DNA of 21,456 bases from a virus, in IMG/VR virus record IMGVR_UViG_3300020469_000306, positions 1 through 21,456 of that record, one strand, 5' to 3'. Made by a program: the position numbers and the translations under genes. Below the pieces are notes generated by a model. The model made no database searches. It was not told the origin of the DNA and saw only the letters and a list, made by a program, of their open reading frames with translations. This document shows, one piece after another, positions 12,857 to 20,695 of the stretch (positions are counted from its first letter, which is position 1; every line of letters begins with the position of its first letter).

Positions 12857-13254
12857 TGGATACGGATACGAAAGTACAATTAGCAGAACTTAAGAAAGAA
12901 GTTTCGTTTACCGAATCTTTATTATTAAGAGTAGAACAACATCAAGAACAACTATTAGAAGTAACCACTGAATTAAAATCACGTCAAGATATTATGGAAG
13001 AACGACTAGCTACTGCTTTAGAGGAGCTCGCCCATATGCATAAAGACAATCATAGTAAAGATCGCGATCGCATAGAAAAATATGAAAAATTACATGCTCG
13101 TATCAGTGAAACTGAACGTCATATAATTGGTAAGATTGAACAGATGAATACAAGATTAGAGAGATTGGAGACGTGGAGATGGATGGTAATCGGTGGAGCA
13201 GCTGTCGTAGGTTTTCTTGTATCATTATTAGATTTTAAAAATTTATTTAGTTGA
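12856..13254 (+). CDS. Coiled-coil protein with C-terminal membrane anchor
   Basis: The 132-residue product is a long charged coiled coil for about 100 residues (QLAELKKEVSFTESLLLRVE and TRLERLETWRW). A single membrane segment, WMVIGGAAVVGFLVSLL, closes it, with a short LDFKNLFS end. The layout resembles XhlA-type haemolysin/holin-partner proteins. It directly follows the holin-like gene with a one-base overlap and AGGAAG as ribosome-binding site, so a joint role in lysis or membrane sensing is plausible. Its stop codon overlaps the -35 box of the next promoter. Confidence 0.65.
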   Translation: MDTDTKVQLAELKKEVSFTESLLLRVEQHQEQLLEVTTELKSRQDIMEERLATALEELAHMHKDNHSKDRDRIEKYEKLHARISETERHIIGKIEQMNTRLERLETWRWMVIGGAAVVGFLVSLLDFKNLFS

Positions 13255-13279
13255 CCTTTATTCAAATCTCCCGTATTAT
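13251..13279 (+). promoter_or_regulatory. Early sigma70-type promoter P6, primase
   Basis: TTGACC, 17 nt, TATTAT. The first twelve bases TTGACCTTTATT follow the pattern TTGACTTTTATT of P1-P4. It overlaps the stop codon of the last late gene, and the predicted start of transcription, six to seven bases past the -10 box, falls at or next to the ATG at 13286. It marks the change from the late block to the replication genes. Confidence 0.65.
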
Positions 13280-13285
13280 TAAATA

Positions 13286-14299
13286 ATGTCATGGATTGAA
13301 AATAAATACGCAAGTCTATTATCATCACAATTAGAACGATTTAAACGAATCAGCAATGGTTATAATTTTCGTTGTCCTGTTTGTGGAGACTCTCAGACTA
13401 ATAAATTTAAAGCAAGAGGTTACTTGTTATCTAAGGATAATACGTTAATATATTATTGTCACAATTGTAATTATAGTGCAAACTTTAACAAATTTTTAGA
13501 AAAAGTTAATCCCATTTTACATAAAGATTATGTAATTGAATCATTTCCAAATAGAAAACGTGAAGATAATAAATTACAATTCACTGAAGCTCCAAAACCA
13601 ATATATAATGATAGTCTTAAACCTTTAAAAAAATTAAAAAAGATCTCTCAATTACGCTGGGACCATCCTGTAAAAACCTATATACTTAATCGCAAAATAC
13701 CTAATCCATATCATGCTCAATTGTATTATTGTCCAGATTTTGCTGCGTGGGTTAATTATATAGTACCAGGTTTTTATACCTTACCTGAGAAGGATAAAAG
13801 GATAATAATTCCATTTATTGATAAGGATGGTAATCTATTTGGTTTCCAAGGAAGATCGACCAATCCTAATAATAAGATGAGATATTTAACTATAATGTTA
13901 GATAATACAGCACCTAAAGTGTTTGGCTTAAATAATGTAAATTTAAATGATAAATTTTATGTATTTGAAGGTCCTATTGATTCAATGTTTATAAACAATT
14001 CTATTGCAGTCGCAGGATCTGATATAATGAGTGTTTTAAGGCAATTGAATGTTGATAAGTATAAGGTCATTGTTTGTTATGATAATGAACCAAGAAGTAA
14101 AGAAATAGTATTGAAGATAAAAAAGACAATAGATGAGGGATATAATGTTTGTTTTTGGCCTGATAACATTAAACAAAAAGATATTAATGATATGGTTATG
14201 TCAGGGATGAAAGTTGCAGACATTAAATTAATAATAGATCAAAATAATTATAATGGTTTGCAAGCAAATATGAGATACAACTCATGGAAAAAAATATAA
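13286..14299 (+). CDS. 61: DNA primase, T4 gp61-like
   Basis: The 337-residue product carries an N-terminal zinc site, Cys30-P-V-Cys33 and Cys58-H-N-Cys61, which recognises the priming site, and a toprim-like catalytic core. The core holds FEGPIDSMF with Glu228 and VICYDNEPRSKE with Asp266, Asn267 and Glu268. T4 gp61 has nearly the same length (342 residues) and partners the gp41 helicase, whose end is at the window start. It makes the RNA primers for lagging-strand synthesis. No ribosome-binding site is visible before the ATG, and promoter P6 puts the transcript start at or very near this codon, so the mRNA is probably leaderless. The start MSWIENKYASLL is the only one that leaves the zinc site intact. 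Confidence 0.8.
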   Translation: MSWIENKYASLLSSQLERFKRISNGYNFRCPVCGDSQTNKFKARGYLLSKDNTLIYYCHNCNYSANFNKFLEKVNPILHKDYVIESFPNRKREDNKLQFTEAPKPIYNDSLKPLKKLKKISQLRWDHPVKTYILNRKIPNPYHAQLYYCPDFAAWVNYIVPGFYTLPEKDKRIIIPFIDKDGNLFGFQGRSTNPNNKMRYLTIMLDNTAPKVFGLNNVNLNDKFYVFEGPIDSMFINNSIAVAGSDIMSVLRQLNVDKYKVIVCYDNEPRSKEIVLKIKKTIDEGYNVCFWPDNIKQKDINDMVMSGMKVADIKLIIDQNNYNGLQANMRYNSWKKI

Positions 14300-14314
14300 G
14301 ATAGCGGGGATATA

Positions 14315-16612
14315 ATGGCTGATATAATAATAACAAAAAGAGATGGTACAAAAGAATTATTAGACTTAAATAAATTTCATAAAGTAGTTTCATGGGCATG
14401 TGATAAATTAAAAGGTGTTTCTGCTTCTGAAGTAGAGTTAAAATCTCATATACAATTTTTTGATCAGATGAAATCGTCTGACGTGCAAGAAACATTAATT
14501 AAGGCTGCAGCAGACCTTATAACTGAAGAATGTCCTAACTATCAATATGTTGCTGGTAGGCTTATTAATTATCAATTAAGAAAAGAAGTATATGGACAAT
14601 ATGACCCTATATCATTGTTTAAACACGTAGAAAACGTCGTAGAAAAGGGGTTCTATGAACCAGCATTGTTAGAATGGTATACTGTAGAAGACTATGAAAA
14701 ACTTGATAAAAACATAGATCATACCAGAGATGATATATTAACATATGCTGCAATGGAACAATTCAGAGGTAAATATCTAGTTAAAAACAGAACTACAAAT
14801 GAGATATTTGAGACACCTCAAATAGCCTATATGCTAATATCAATGACATTATTTAAAGATGAAAAGGTAGATAGGTTAGATAGAGTTATTGATTTTTATA
14901 ATTCATTATCTCTATTTGATATATCATTACCAACACCAATTATGTCTGGAGTTAGAACATCTGTAAGACAGTTTAGTTCATGTGTATTGGTTGAAACAGA
15001 TGATACATTAGATTCAATAAATGCAACATCTAGTGCAATAGTGAAATATGTTTCAAAAAAAGCAGGTATAGGTATCGGTGCAGGAAATATTAGAGCTTTA
15101 GGCTCTTCAATAAACGGGGGTTATGCCACTCATACAGGTGTAATACCATTCTTCAAACTGTTTCAATCAGCAGTAAAATCCTGTTCTCAAGGTGGTGTAA
15201 GAGGAGGTGCAGCAACATTATATTATCCATGTTGGCATCTTGAAGTAGAGGATATACTTGTCCTCAAAAATAATAAAGGAACTGAAGATAATAGAATTAG
15301 ACATTTAGATTATGGAGTGCAATTCAATAAGTTAATGTATGAAAGACTTATAAAAAATGAAAATATAACATTATTTTCACCATCAGATGTACCTGGACTT
15401 TATGAAGCATTTTATAGCGATCAAGAAAAATTTGAAGAATTGTATACAAAAGCAGAAAGATCATATAAGACGAGAAAAAGATCTATCAAAGCTATTGATT
15501 TATTTTCAGCTTTTATGACTGAAAGGAAAGATACTGGAAGGATATATTTAATGAATGTAGATCATGCTAATGATCATGGATCATTTAATCCAGAACTTGC
15601 ACCTATTAGACAATCTAATTTATGTTGTGAAATTGATTTACCAACAAAACCACTATCAAATATTAATGATGACCAAGGTGAAATTAGTCTTTGTACATTA
15701 GCTGCAATAAACTGGGGTAATATAAAATCCCCTGAGGATTTCAAGAAACCATGTGAAATGGCTGTAAGGGCATTAGATGCATTACTCACATATCAAGAAT
15801 ATCCTGTTAAAGCTGCAGAAGTAGGTACAATGAATAGAAGACCTTTAGGAATAGGTATAATAAATTTTGCTTATTGGATGGCAAAAAATAACATGAATTA
15901 TACTAATCCTAATTTGGATATGATAGATGAGTATGCTGAAGCATGGTCATATTATCTTATTGAAGCTTCAATTCAATTAGCTAGAGAAAAGGAGCATTGT
16001 TTATTAAATGATCAGACCAAATATTCTCAAGGTATATTTCCAAAAGACACTTATAAAAAAGATGTTGATGAATTGGTTGATAGAAAACCGACAATGAATT
16101 GGAATAAACTTAGAACAGATGTAAAGATATATGGTATTAGAAATTCAACATTAATGGCATTAATGCCTTCTGAAACATCATCACAAATATCAAATGCAAC
16201 TAATGGTATTGAGCCTCCAAGAGCATTTGTGTCAGTAAAACAATCAAAAGATGGTATCCTCAAACAAGTAGTACCACAATTTAGAAAATTTAAAAATAAA
16301 TATGAATTATTATGGGATCAGAAGTCCCCAGAAGGATATATAAAGATAGTATCAGTTCTACAAAAATGGATTGATCAAGGTATATCAGTAAATACATCAT
16401 ACAATCCTCAATTTTTTGATGAGGAAAAAATACCAATGAGTGTTATGTTAAAGCATATCATTATGTTCTATAAGTATGGTGGAAAACAATTATATTATTT
16501 TAATACATTTGATGGAGCAACAGATGAAATAGAAGCTCCTCAACATCATATAGAAGATTTTGACTTACCGGAAATAAATACTGAAGAGGACTGCGAAGCA
16601 TGCGTGTTATAA
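14315..16612 (+). CDS. nrdA: Ribonucleotide reductase class Ia, large subunit
   Basis: NrdA reduces ribonucleoside diphosphates to deoxyribonucleotides and forms a complex with NrdB, encoded next. The 765-residue protein (E. coli 761) keeps all key residues. Cys223 and Cys460 form the redox pair at the active site. Asn435, Cys437 and Glu439 lie in SNLCCEI, with Cys437 as radical site. Tyr727 and Tyr728 in KQLYYFNT are the radical-transfer path. The C-terminal CEACVL has Cys760 and Cys763 for reduction by glutaredoxin or thioredoxin. The N-terminus (KRDGTKELLDLNKFHKVVSW) is an ATP-cone-like domain that senses ATP/dATP. GGGGA precedes the ATG. The gene ends 13 bases inside nrdB, so the two subunits are translationally coupled. 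Confidence 0.95.
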   Translation: MADIIITKRDGTKELLDLNKFHKVVSWACDKLKGVSASEVELKSHIQFFDQMKSSDVQETLIKAAADLITEECPNYQYVAGRLINYQLRKEVYGQYDPISLFKHVENVVEKGFYEPALLEWYTVEDYEKLDKNIDHTRDDILTYAAMEQFRGKYLVKNRTTNEIFETPQIAYMLISMTLFKDEKVDRLDRVIDFYNSLSLFDISLPTPIMSGVRTSVRQFSSCVLVETDDTLDSINATSSAIVKYVSKKAGIGIGAGNIRALGSSINGGYATHTGVIPFFKLFQSAVKSCSQGGVRGGAATLYYPCWHLEVEDILVLKNNKGTEDNRIRHLDYGVQFNKLMYERLIKNENITLFSPSDVPGLYEAFYSDQEKFEELYTKAERSYKTRKRSIKAIDLFSAFMTERKDTGRIYLMNVDHANDHGSFNPELAPIRQSNLCCEIDLPTKPLSNINDDQGEISLCTLAAINWGNIKSPEDFKKPCEMAVRALDALLTYQEYPVKAAEVGTMNRRPLGIGIINFAYWMAKNNMNYTNPNLDMIDEYAEAWSYYLIEASIQLAREKEHCLLNDQTKYSQGIFPKDTYKKDVDELVDRKPTMNWNKLRTDVKIYGIRNSTLMALMPSETSSQISNATNGIEPPRAFVSVKQSKDGILKQVVPQFRKFKNKYELLWDQKSPEGYIKIVSVLQKWIDQGISVNTSYNPQFFDEEKIPMSVMLKHIIMFYKYGGKQLYYFNTFDGATDEIEAPQHHIEDFDLPEINTEEDCEACVL

Positions 16613-17646
16613 GTAAAGCGACTAAATCTCATCTCGAGCGTAATATGTTTTTTGATGGAGAAGTGGAAATAGCTAGATATGATCAAGTCAAGTATCCACA
16701 ATTTGAAAAGTTAACAAACAAACAATTAGGATTTTTTTGGAGACCTGAGGAAGTTGATATACTCAGAGATTCAAAAGACTTTAGAAAATTAACTGAGTCA
16801 GAACAGCATATTTTTACATCAAATTTAAAAAGGCAAATTCTATTAGATTCTGTTCAAGGTAGAGCTCCTAATCTAGCGTTTCTACCAATAGTGTCATTAC
16901 CTGAGCTAGAAACTTGGATAGAAACTTGGAGCTTCAGTGAAACTATACATTCGAGATCATACACCCATATAATAAGAAATATATACACGAACCCAGGAGA
17001 GGTCTTTGATACCATCATGGATATAAAACCAATAGTAGATTGTGCAAAAGATATTGGAAAATATTATGATGAATTGATTGAGAATCCTACAAAAAAGAAT
17101 CTTTGGTTAGCAATAAATTCTGTAAATGCATTAGAAGGGGTTCGTTTTTATGTTTCGTTTGCATGTAGTTGGGCATTTGCTGAACTAAAAAAAATGGAAG
17201 GTAATGCTAAAATTATTAAATTAATATGTAGAGATGAGAATATACATCTTGGATCTACCCAACAATTATTAAAATTATTACCAATTGATGATGCTGATTT
17301 TGTCACTATAAAACAAGAGTGTAAAAATCAAGTGGATCAAATGTTTGAAGATGTAGTCAAACAAGAAAAAGAATGGGCTGATTATTTGTTTAAAGATGGT
17401 TCAATGATTGGATTAAATGCAGATGTACTTAAAGAATATGTTGATTGGATTGCTAATAAAAGAAGAATAGCTATTGGAATGCAATCTAATGGTAAGGGTG
17501 GAACTAATCCTCTTCCATGGACTCAGAAATGGATTGCAGGAGGAGAAGTTCAAGTAGCGCCTCAAGAAACAGAAATAACTTCATATGTTATTGGTGGAGT
17601 GAAAAAAGATGTTGAAGATAATACATTTGCTGGTATGTCATTATGA
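16600..17646 (+). CDS. nrdB: Ribonucleotide reductase class Ia, small subunit
   Basis: NrdB houses the diiron-tyrosyl radical that starts NrdA chemistry. The 348-residue protein has the complete iron ligand set: Asp83 (LLDSVQG), Glu114 and His117 (SETIHSRSY), Glu179 (NALEGVRF), Glu213 and His216 (RDENIHLG). The radical tyrosine is Tyr121 in the same SRSYTH segment, matching E. coli Tyr122. The C-terminus (VQVAPQETEITSYV, about 310-325) is the usual docking tail to NrdA. It lacks the insertion that E. coli and T4 carry after YYDEL, so the protein is about 28 residues shorter than E. coli NrdB. The start is inside the end of nrdA; a later ATG at 16645 would remove conserved N-terminal residues. 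Confidence 0.95.
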   Translation: MRVISKATKSHLERNMFFDGEVEIARYDQVKYPQFEKLTNKQLGFFWRPEEVDILRDSKDFRKLTESEQHIFTSNLKRQILLDSVQGRAPNLAFLPIVSLPELETWIETWSFSETIHSRSYTHIIRNIYTNPGEVFDTIMDIKPIVDCAKDIGKYYDELIENPTKKNLWLAINSVNALEGVRFYVSFACSWAFAELKKMEGNAKIIKLICRDENIHLGSTQQLLKLLPIDDADFVTIKQECKNQVDQMFEDVVKQEKEWADYLFKDGSMIGLNADVLKEYVDWIANKRRIAIGMQSNGKGGTNPLPWTQKWIAGGEVQVAPQETEITSYVIGGVKKDVEDNTFAGMSL

Positions 17647-17831
17647 TCAATATAGCAATTAATAATTTTGTTAGATTAATTGTTATACCAACTATAGTAT
17701 TATATGCTTTATTATTATCCTTCCTTGCAATTCCACTTATGATAAGTACCCAATACAAAGCCGCAGGTTGGTTTTACTTAGGTATAATTATTTACTGTCA
17801 ATTTATTTGGCAGGGATATGTTTTAGGATAA
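17643..17831 (+). CDS. Small two-pass membrane protein (62 aa)
   Basis: The ATG overlaps the nrdB stop (ATGA). The product has two hydrophobic stretches, LIVIPTIVLYALLLSFLAIP and AGWFYLGIIIYCQFIWQG in outline, with a short polar linker, and no charged ends beyond one Arg. It is likely an inner membrane protein. No family is recognised. Similar tiny membrane proteins follow the reductase genes in some marine phages and may affect host membranes, though I cannot show that here. Confidence 0.6.
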   Translation: MINIAINNFVRLIVIPTIVLYALLLSFLAIPLMISTQYKAAGWFYLGIIIYCQFIWQGYVLG

Positions 17832-17835
17832 ATAT

Positions 17836-18006
17836 ATGTCTATAGAGAAAAAAAGAATTACTGTTAAATGTACTGATTGTACTGAAGAATATGACATTAT
17901 AACAGAAAGTGAAGAAAGTATATCTTATTGTATATTTTGTGGGTCATTTATAGAACCTGAAGAAGAAGATATATACACAGATGAATATGGAGAATATGAT
18001 GAATAA
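17836..18006 (+). CDS. Small acidic zinc-ribbon-like protein (56 aa)
   Basis: The frame runs ATG to TAA over 56 residues and contains two CxxC pairs, VKCTDC near residue 12 and YCIFCG near residue 32, spaced 17 residues apart, then a very acidic tail (EPEEEDIYTDEYGEYDE). This is the form of a zinc ribbon with an acidic C-terminal region. Such a protein could contact RNA polymerase, DNA or another protein, but no specific family fits. The start lies five bases after the preceding stop, with AGGATAAAT as a modest ribosome-binding site. The last eight bases overlap the following lipoprotein gene. Confidence 0.58.
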   Translation: MSIEKKRITVKCTDCTEEYDIITESEESISYCIFCGSFIEPEEEDIYTDEYGEYDE

Positions 18007-18370
18007 AATAGGAATTTTATTACTAACCTTTGCGATGAGTTCATGTAGTTTATCAAGTATAACTAACTTGATGCCACGTGATCATGATTCACACATGGTT
18101 GGTCATTGGGTTCATGCTAAAATGGCTCTTGATAGAGTAGATTGTAGTTATGAAATAGGCAGTAGAGGATGGATATATGTATCAGAGCAAACTGAGGCGT
18201 TATCTGTTTATACTGCATTTAGAAACGATCCTCAAGCTAAAAATATGGAAGATCTTGATAAACATGTGAATAAGATGTTATCTGGGGGAAGTGAAAAATT
18301 TTGTAAACTTGGAATTAAAATAGCTGATGGTAGATTGCAAGCTGCAAAAAAAGCATGGAGTGATAGATAA
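17999..18370 (+). CDS. Phage lipoprotein, unknown function
   Basis: The 123-residue product starts MNKIGILLLTFAMSSCSLSS, a short lipoprotein signal peptide with Cys16 as the lipidated residue. The mature protein would be anchored to the membrane and face the periplasm. It holds two more cysteines (DRVDCSYE and KFCKLG), a possible disulfide, and a helical region with HWVHAKMALDRVDC. The start at 17999 is chosen because GGAG lies six bases before it and the signal peptide then begins correctly; the upstream in-frame ATGs at 17981, 17987 and 17996 add charged residues before it. I recall similar periplasmic lipoproteins in marine phages; a role in lysis or superinfection exclusion is possible. 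Confidence 0.7.
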   Translation: MNKIGILLLTFAMSSCSLSSITNLMPRDHDSHMVGHWVHAKMALDRVDCSYEIGSRGWIYVSEQTEALSVYTAFRNDPQAKNMEDLDKHVNKMLSGGSEKFCKLGIKIADGRLQAAKKAWSDR

Positions 18371-18564
18371 TGAGTATATCTAAATTAGAAAAATTAATAG
18401 AAGAAACAAAAAATTCATATCAAAGTAATGAAATATCTAAAGATGAATATGTTTATACAATAAATCAGATAAAAGATATTCAAGCTGCTGAGGAATTAGC
18501 TGGAGATGAAATTGCTATTAGGCGTGTCGTAGAGATATGTGAAATAGCATTGACTATAGTATGA
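18370..18564 (+). CDS. Small helical protein (64 aa), unknown function
   Basis: The ATG overlaps the stop of the lipoprotein gene by one base. The acidic product is all-helical in appearance, with MSISKLEKLIEETKNSYQSN followed by EISKDEYVYTINQI and a second helix AAEELAGDEIAIRRVVEI. There is no cysteine-based metal site or membrane segment. Comparable small coiled-coil proteins with an ISKxEYxYxI core occur in marine phages. The last four bases overlap the start of the RuvC-like gene, so it belongs to the same operon. Confidence 0.66.
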   Translation: MSISKLEKLIEETKNSYQSNEISKDEYVYTINQIKDIQAAEELAGDEIAIRRVVEICEIALTIV

Positions 18565-19115
18565 TAATAACAGGAATAGATTATTCTATTTCATCACCTA
18601 GTGTATGTAGATATAATGGTGGAGATTTTAAGTTTTCAAATTGTGATATATTCTTCTTAACTGAACGTAAATCCCTACACAATAAATATAATAATATATA
18701 TGGAGAACCTCATCCTATATACTCAAGTCAAGAAGAGCGCTTTGATAACATATCGCAATGGGCCATTGATAAATGTATTGATAGCGATCTTGTTGTAATA
18801 GAGAATTATTCATTCGGATCAACAGGAATGGTCTTCCATATTGGAGAAAATGTAGGATTACTCAAGCATAAATTATTTAGTAAAAAAATAAATTATTTTT
18901 CTGTTGCCCCAACTGCAATAAAGAAGTATGCTACAGGTAAAGGTAATGCTAACAAGAATATGATGATTGATACTTTCATGGATAAAGAGAATATAAATAT
19001 AAGAGAAGAATTATCATTAAAAGAAAATAATATAACACCAACAAGTGATATTATAGATAGCTATTGGATATGTAAATATGGAGTAGATAATTATGATACA
19101 ATATCAAAACCCTGA
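18561..19115 (+). CDS. RuvC-like Holliday junction resolvase
   Basis: The 184-residue protein has the RNase H-fold resolvase residues. Asp7 lies in TGIDYSISS, Glu81 in VVIENYSFGSTG, and Asp163 with Asp166 in the C-terminal SDIIDSYWICKY. The segment APTAIKKYATGKGNANKNMM is typical of the RuvC DNA-contact region. It cuts branched DNA and probably resolves recombination intermediates before packaging, a job that T4 gives to the unrelated endonuclease VII. The start overlaps the preceding stop as ATGA. The protein is slightly longer than E. coli RuvC (173 residues). Confidence 0.8.
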   Translation: MIITGIDYSISSPSVCRYNGGDFKFSNCDIFFLTERKSLHNKYNNIYGEPHPIYSSQEERFDNISQWAIDKCIDSDLVVIENYSFGSTGMVFHIGENVGLLKHKLFSKKINYFSVAPTAIKKYATGKGNANKNMMIDTFMDKENINIREELSLKENNITPTSDIIDSYWICKYGVDNYDTISKP

Positions 19116-19275
19116 TGATAAAAAGATAATTGAAATAGAAGAAGATATAGGTAATTTTATAATGGTAAGATATATAGATCCTGATTATCAAACGAAATTG
19201 AAAGTAGCTAAAAAAGATATTAATTCTTTTATACAAAGAATAGAAAATAGTGGATGGATACAATGTATGAAGTAA
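19093..19275 (+). CDS. Small protein (60 aa), unknown function
   Basis: The gene overlaps the end of the RuvC-like gene by 23 bases and the next gene by 13. The product has an NPDDKKIIEIEEDIGNFIMV start, then a beta-rich middle and a short helix KKDINSFIQRIE, ending SGWIQCMK. No domain or motif is known to me. The dense overlaps are typical of this region, which supports coding. Translation is probably coupled to the resolvase. Confidence 0.55.
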   Translation: MIQYQNPDDKKIIEIEEDIGNFIMVRYIDPDYQTKLKVAKKDINSFIQRIENSGWIQCMK

Positions 19276-19640
19276 TAAGTGTTGTAACTACAACCAAACT
19301 ACATAATAACTTTGAGAGTTTTGAGCTGGAATGGATTCAGGATCATCCTAACTATTTACAAACTCTATCACAAAAAATAGCTCTTGCAGGAGATAAGATA
19401 TCCCGAAGAGATAGCGAATGGAATATAGAAACAAACACATGTGAAATAACTATACTCTTTAGAGATATAGAATCAGCCTTAGATTATATGAGAGACACAT
19501 ACATGCAAATGTATCAATTAGATGTCAGTAAAATAGTATATAATGATGTTCAATTTAAGGAATATTTATTAAATACAACAGTGTCAATACTTGATGGCAA
19601 ATATACTATAAAAGTTATATCATTTAAAGAAGTAAATTAA
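19263..19640 (+). CDS. Conserved-looking small protein (125 aa), unknown function
   Basis: The product starts MYEVISVVTTTKLHNNFESF at the ATG at 19263; another ATG at 19254 adds three residues and cannot be excluded. It has alternating strands and helices and contains TLSQKIALAGDKISRRDSEW and FRDIESALDYMRDTYMQM. The pattern of a short beta-alpha-beta domain with a final DGKYTIKVISF strand suggests a compact soluble protein. No catalytic residue set stands out. The stop directly precedes the TTG start of the oxygenase gene, so the two are translated in tandem. Confidence 0.6.
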   Translation: MYEVISVVTTTKLHNNFESFELEWIQDHPNYLQTLSQKIALAGDKISRRDSEWNIETNTCEITILFRDIESALDYMRDTYMQMYQLDVSKIVYNDVQFKEYLLNTTVSILDGKYTIKVISFKEVN

Positions 19641-20183
19641 TTGAATAACTATATAAAAAAATATGATAAAGTAATAAGTGAGGATTTTTGTGATCATCTT
19701 ATACAGCAGTTTGAATCTCATATAGGGCATCATGAACCTTATAAAGACAAAACAATGTCATTTACTCAAATACAATTATTTTCTCATAAATCATGGGATT
19801 CGTCAAGTGATCTTTTAATCAATGTTTTTAAAAAACATTTACAGCAATATAAAGAGGACTTCAATATTAATGAAAAAATGTGGCCACAAAAATATGGATT
19901 TGAGGGATTCAGAATAAAAAGATATATGCCCAATGATGTGGATGAATTTAAAGAGCATGTAGACGTTAGAGATCATAATACTGCAAGAAGATTTCTTGTC
20001 TTTTTTCTTTATTTAGATGATAATGAAAAAGGAACAACTACATTTTCTAATATGAATTATACTTCAGAATGTACAAAAGGATCTTTGTTAATGTTTCCAC
20101 CTTTATGGCCATGGCTACATGCAGGTCAAAAACCAATTAAAAAACCAAAATATATATTAGGGAGCTACTTACATTATGCCTAG
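19641..20183 (+). CDS. 2-oxoglutarate/Fe(II)-dependent oxygenase (prolyl-4-hydroxylase type)
   Basis: The 180-residue protein uses a TTG start directly after the preceding stop codon; the next in-frame ATG (residue 39) would remove the conserved N-terminal helix ISEDFCDHLIQQFE. The iron ligands are His106 and Asp108 in FKEHVDVRD and distal His160 in WPWLHAGQK. A nearby Lys (about residue 170, in KPKYILGSYLHY) is a likely 2-oxoglutarate contact. FLVFFLYLDDNEKGTTTF is the core strand of the family. The size fits small prolyl-4-hydroxylase-like enzymes found in cyanophages. The substrate is unknown; a protein or sugar target is possible. It overlaps the next gene by eight bases. Confidence 0.78.
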   Translation: MNNYIKKYDKVISEDFCDHLIQQFESHIGHHEPYKDKTMSFTQIQLFSHKSWDSSSDLLINVFKKHLQQYKEDFNINEKMWPQKYGFEGFRIKRYMPNDVDEFKEHVDVRDHNTARRFLVFFLYLDDNEKGTTTFSNMNYTSECTKGSLLMFPPLWPWLHAGQKPIKKPKYILGSYLHYA

Positions 20184-20451
20184 AAGAAAAAGTAAAAGTG
20201 ATGGATATAAATCCAAAGGTGAACGTCGCAATGTGTCGAGATCGGTAATAAAAGCAGTTAGAAGAGAACTAGATCCATGTATAGGTATGAATCATATTGT
20301 TAAAGCATGGAGAAAAGGATTGAATCCATGGCTCACATTACCTAATCCCAATAAAAAAGAGACTAACAAAATGTTTATTAAAGTCAAAGCAAATATAGCA
20401 TGGGGTAATCCAAACAGACCTGTGTCAACTAATATACAGAATAGAGATTGA
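20176..20451 (+). CDS. Small basic conserved phage protein, unknown function
   Basis: This 91-residue protein is highly basic at its start, MPRRKSKSDGYKSKGERRNV, followed by SRSVIKAVRRELDP. The middle reads WRKGLNPWLTLPNPNKKETN and the end is a short beta segment (FIKVKAN). I recall the KSKGERKNVSRSxxKAVRR segment from proteins of marine T4-type phages with no assigned role. Its charge suggests DNA or RNA binding. It overlaps the oxygenase stop by eight bases and the glutaredoxin start by one base. Confidence 0.68.
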   Translation: MPRRKSKSDGYKSKGERRNVSRSVIKAVRRELDPCIGMNHIVKAWRKGLNPWLTLPNPNKKETNKMFIKVKANIAWGNPNRPVSTNIQNRD

Positions 20452-20681
20452 TGATGGATATAGAAATATATACACGTGATGGTTGTGGTTATTGTGATAT
20501 GGCAAAGGAACTAATAAAAAGTAAAACTATGTCATATATGGAATATAATATTGGAATGAGACCAGAATATAAAACGGAATTATTAGAAAGAGCACCTAAT
20601 GTAAGAACTCTACCTCAAATATTTATTAGAGGTAAGCATATAGGTGGATATAAAGAATTAAGTGAGAATTATAATATTTAA
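20451..20681 (+). CDS. Glutaredoxin
   Basis: The product (76 residues from 20451) is a standard-size glutaredoxin with the CxxC active site in TRDGCGYCDMA (Cys12 and Cys15), TLPQIFIRGKHIGGYKEL as the glutathione-binding loop and cis-Pro segment, and no extra domains. It reduces disulfides with glutathione and is the expected electron donor for NrdA, encoded 4 kb upstream. Start codons at 20451 and 20454 are both possible, with GAG closest to the second. It belongs to the same + strand gene run as nrdAB, which agrees with a role in nucleotide reduction. Confidence 0.88.
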   Translation: MMDIEIYTRDGCGYCDMAKELIKSKTMSYMEYNIGMRPEYKTELLERAPNVRTLPQIFIRGKHIGGYKELSENYNI

Positions 20682-20695
20682 TAAGTGAGATTAAT

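Noticed and set aside
15574-15789. Antisense frame in nrdA
   Set aside because: It sits over the conserved catalytic region of NrdA (SNLCCEI) and no promoter or start context supports it.
18992-18999. TATAAATA inside the RuvC-like gene
   Set aside because: It is a coding match in the middle of an operon, too far from the next start; treated as chance.
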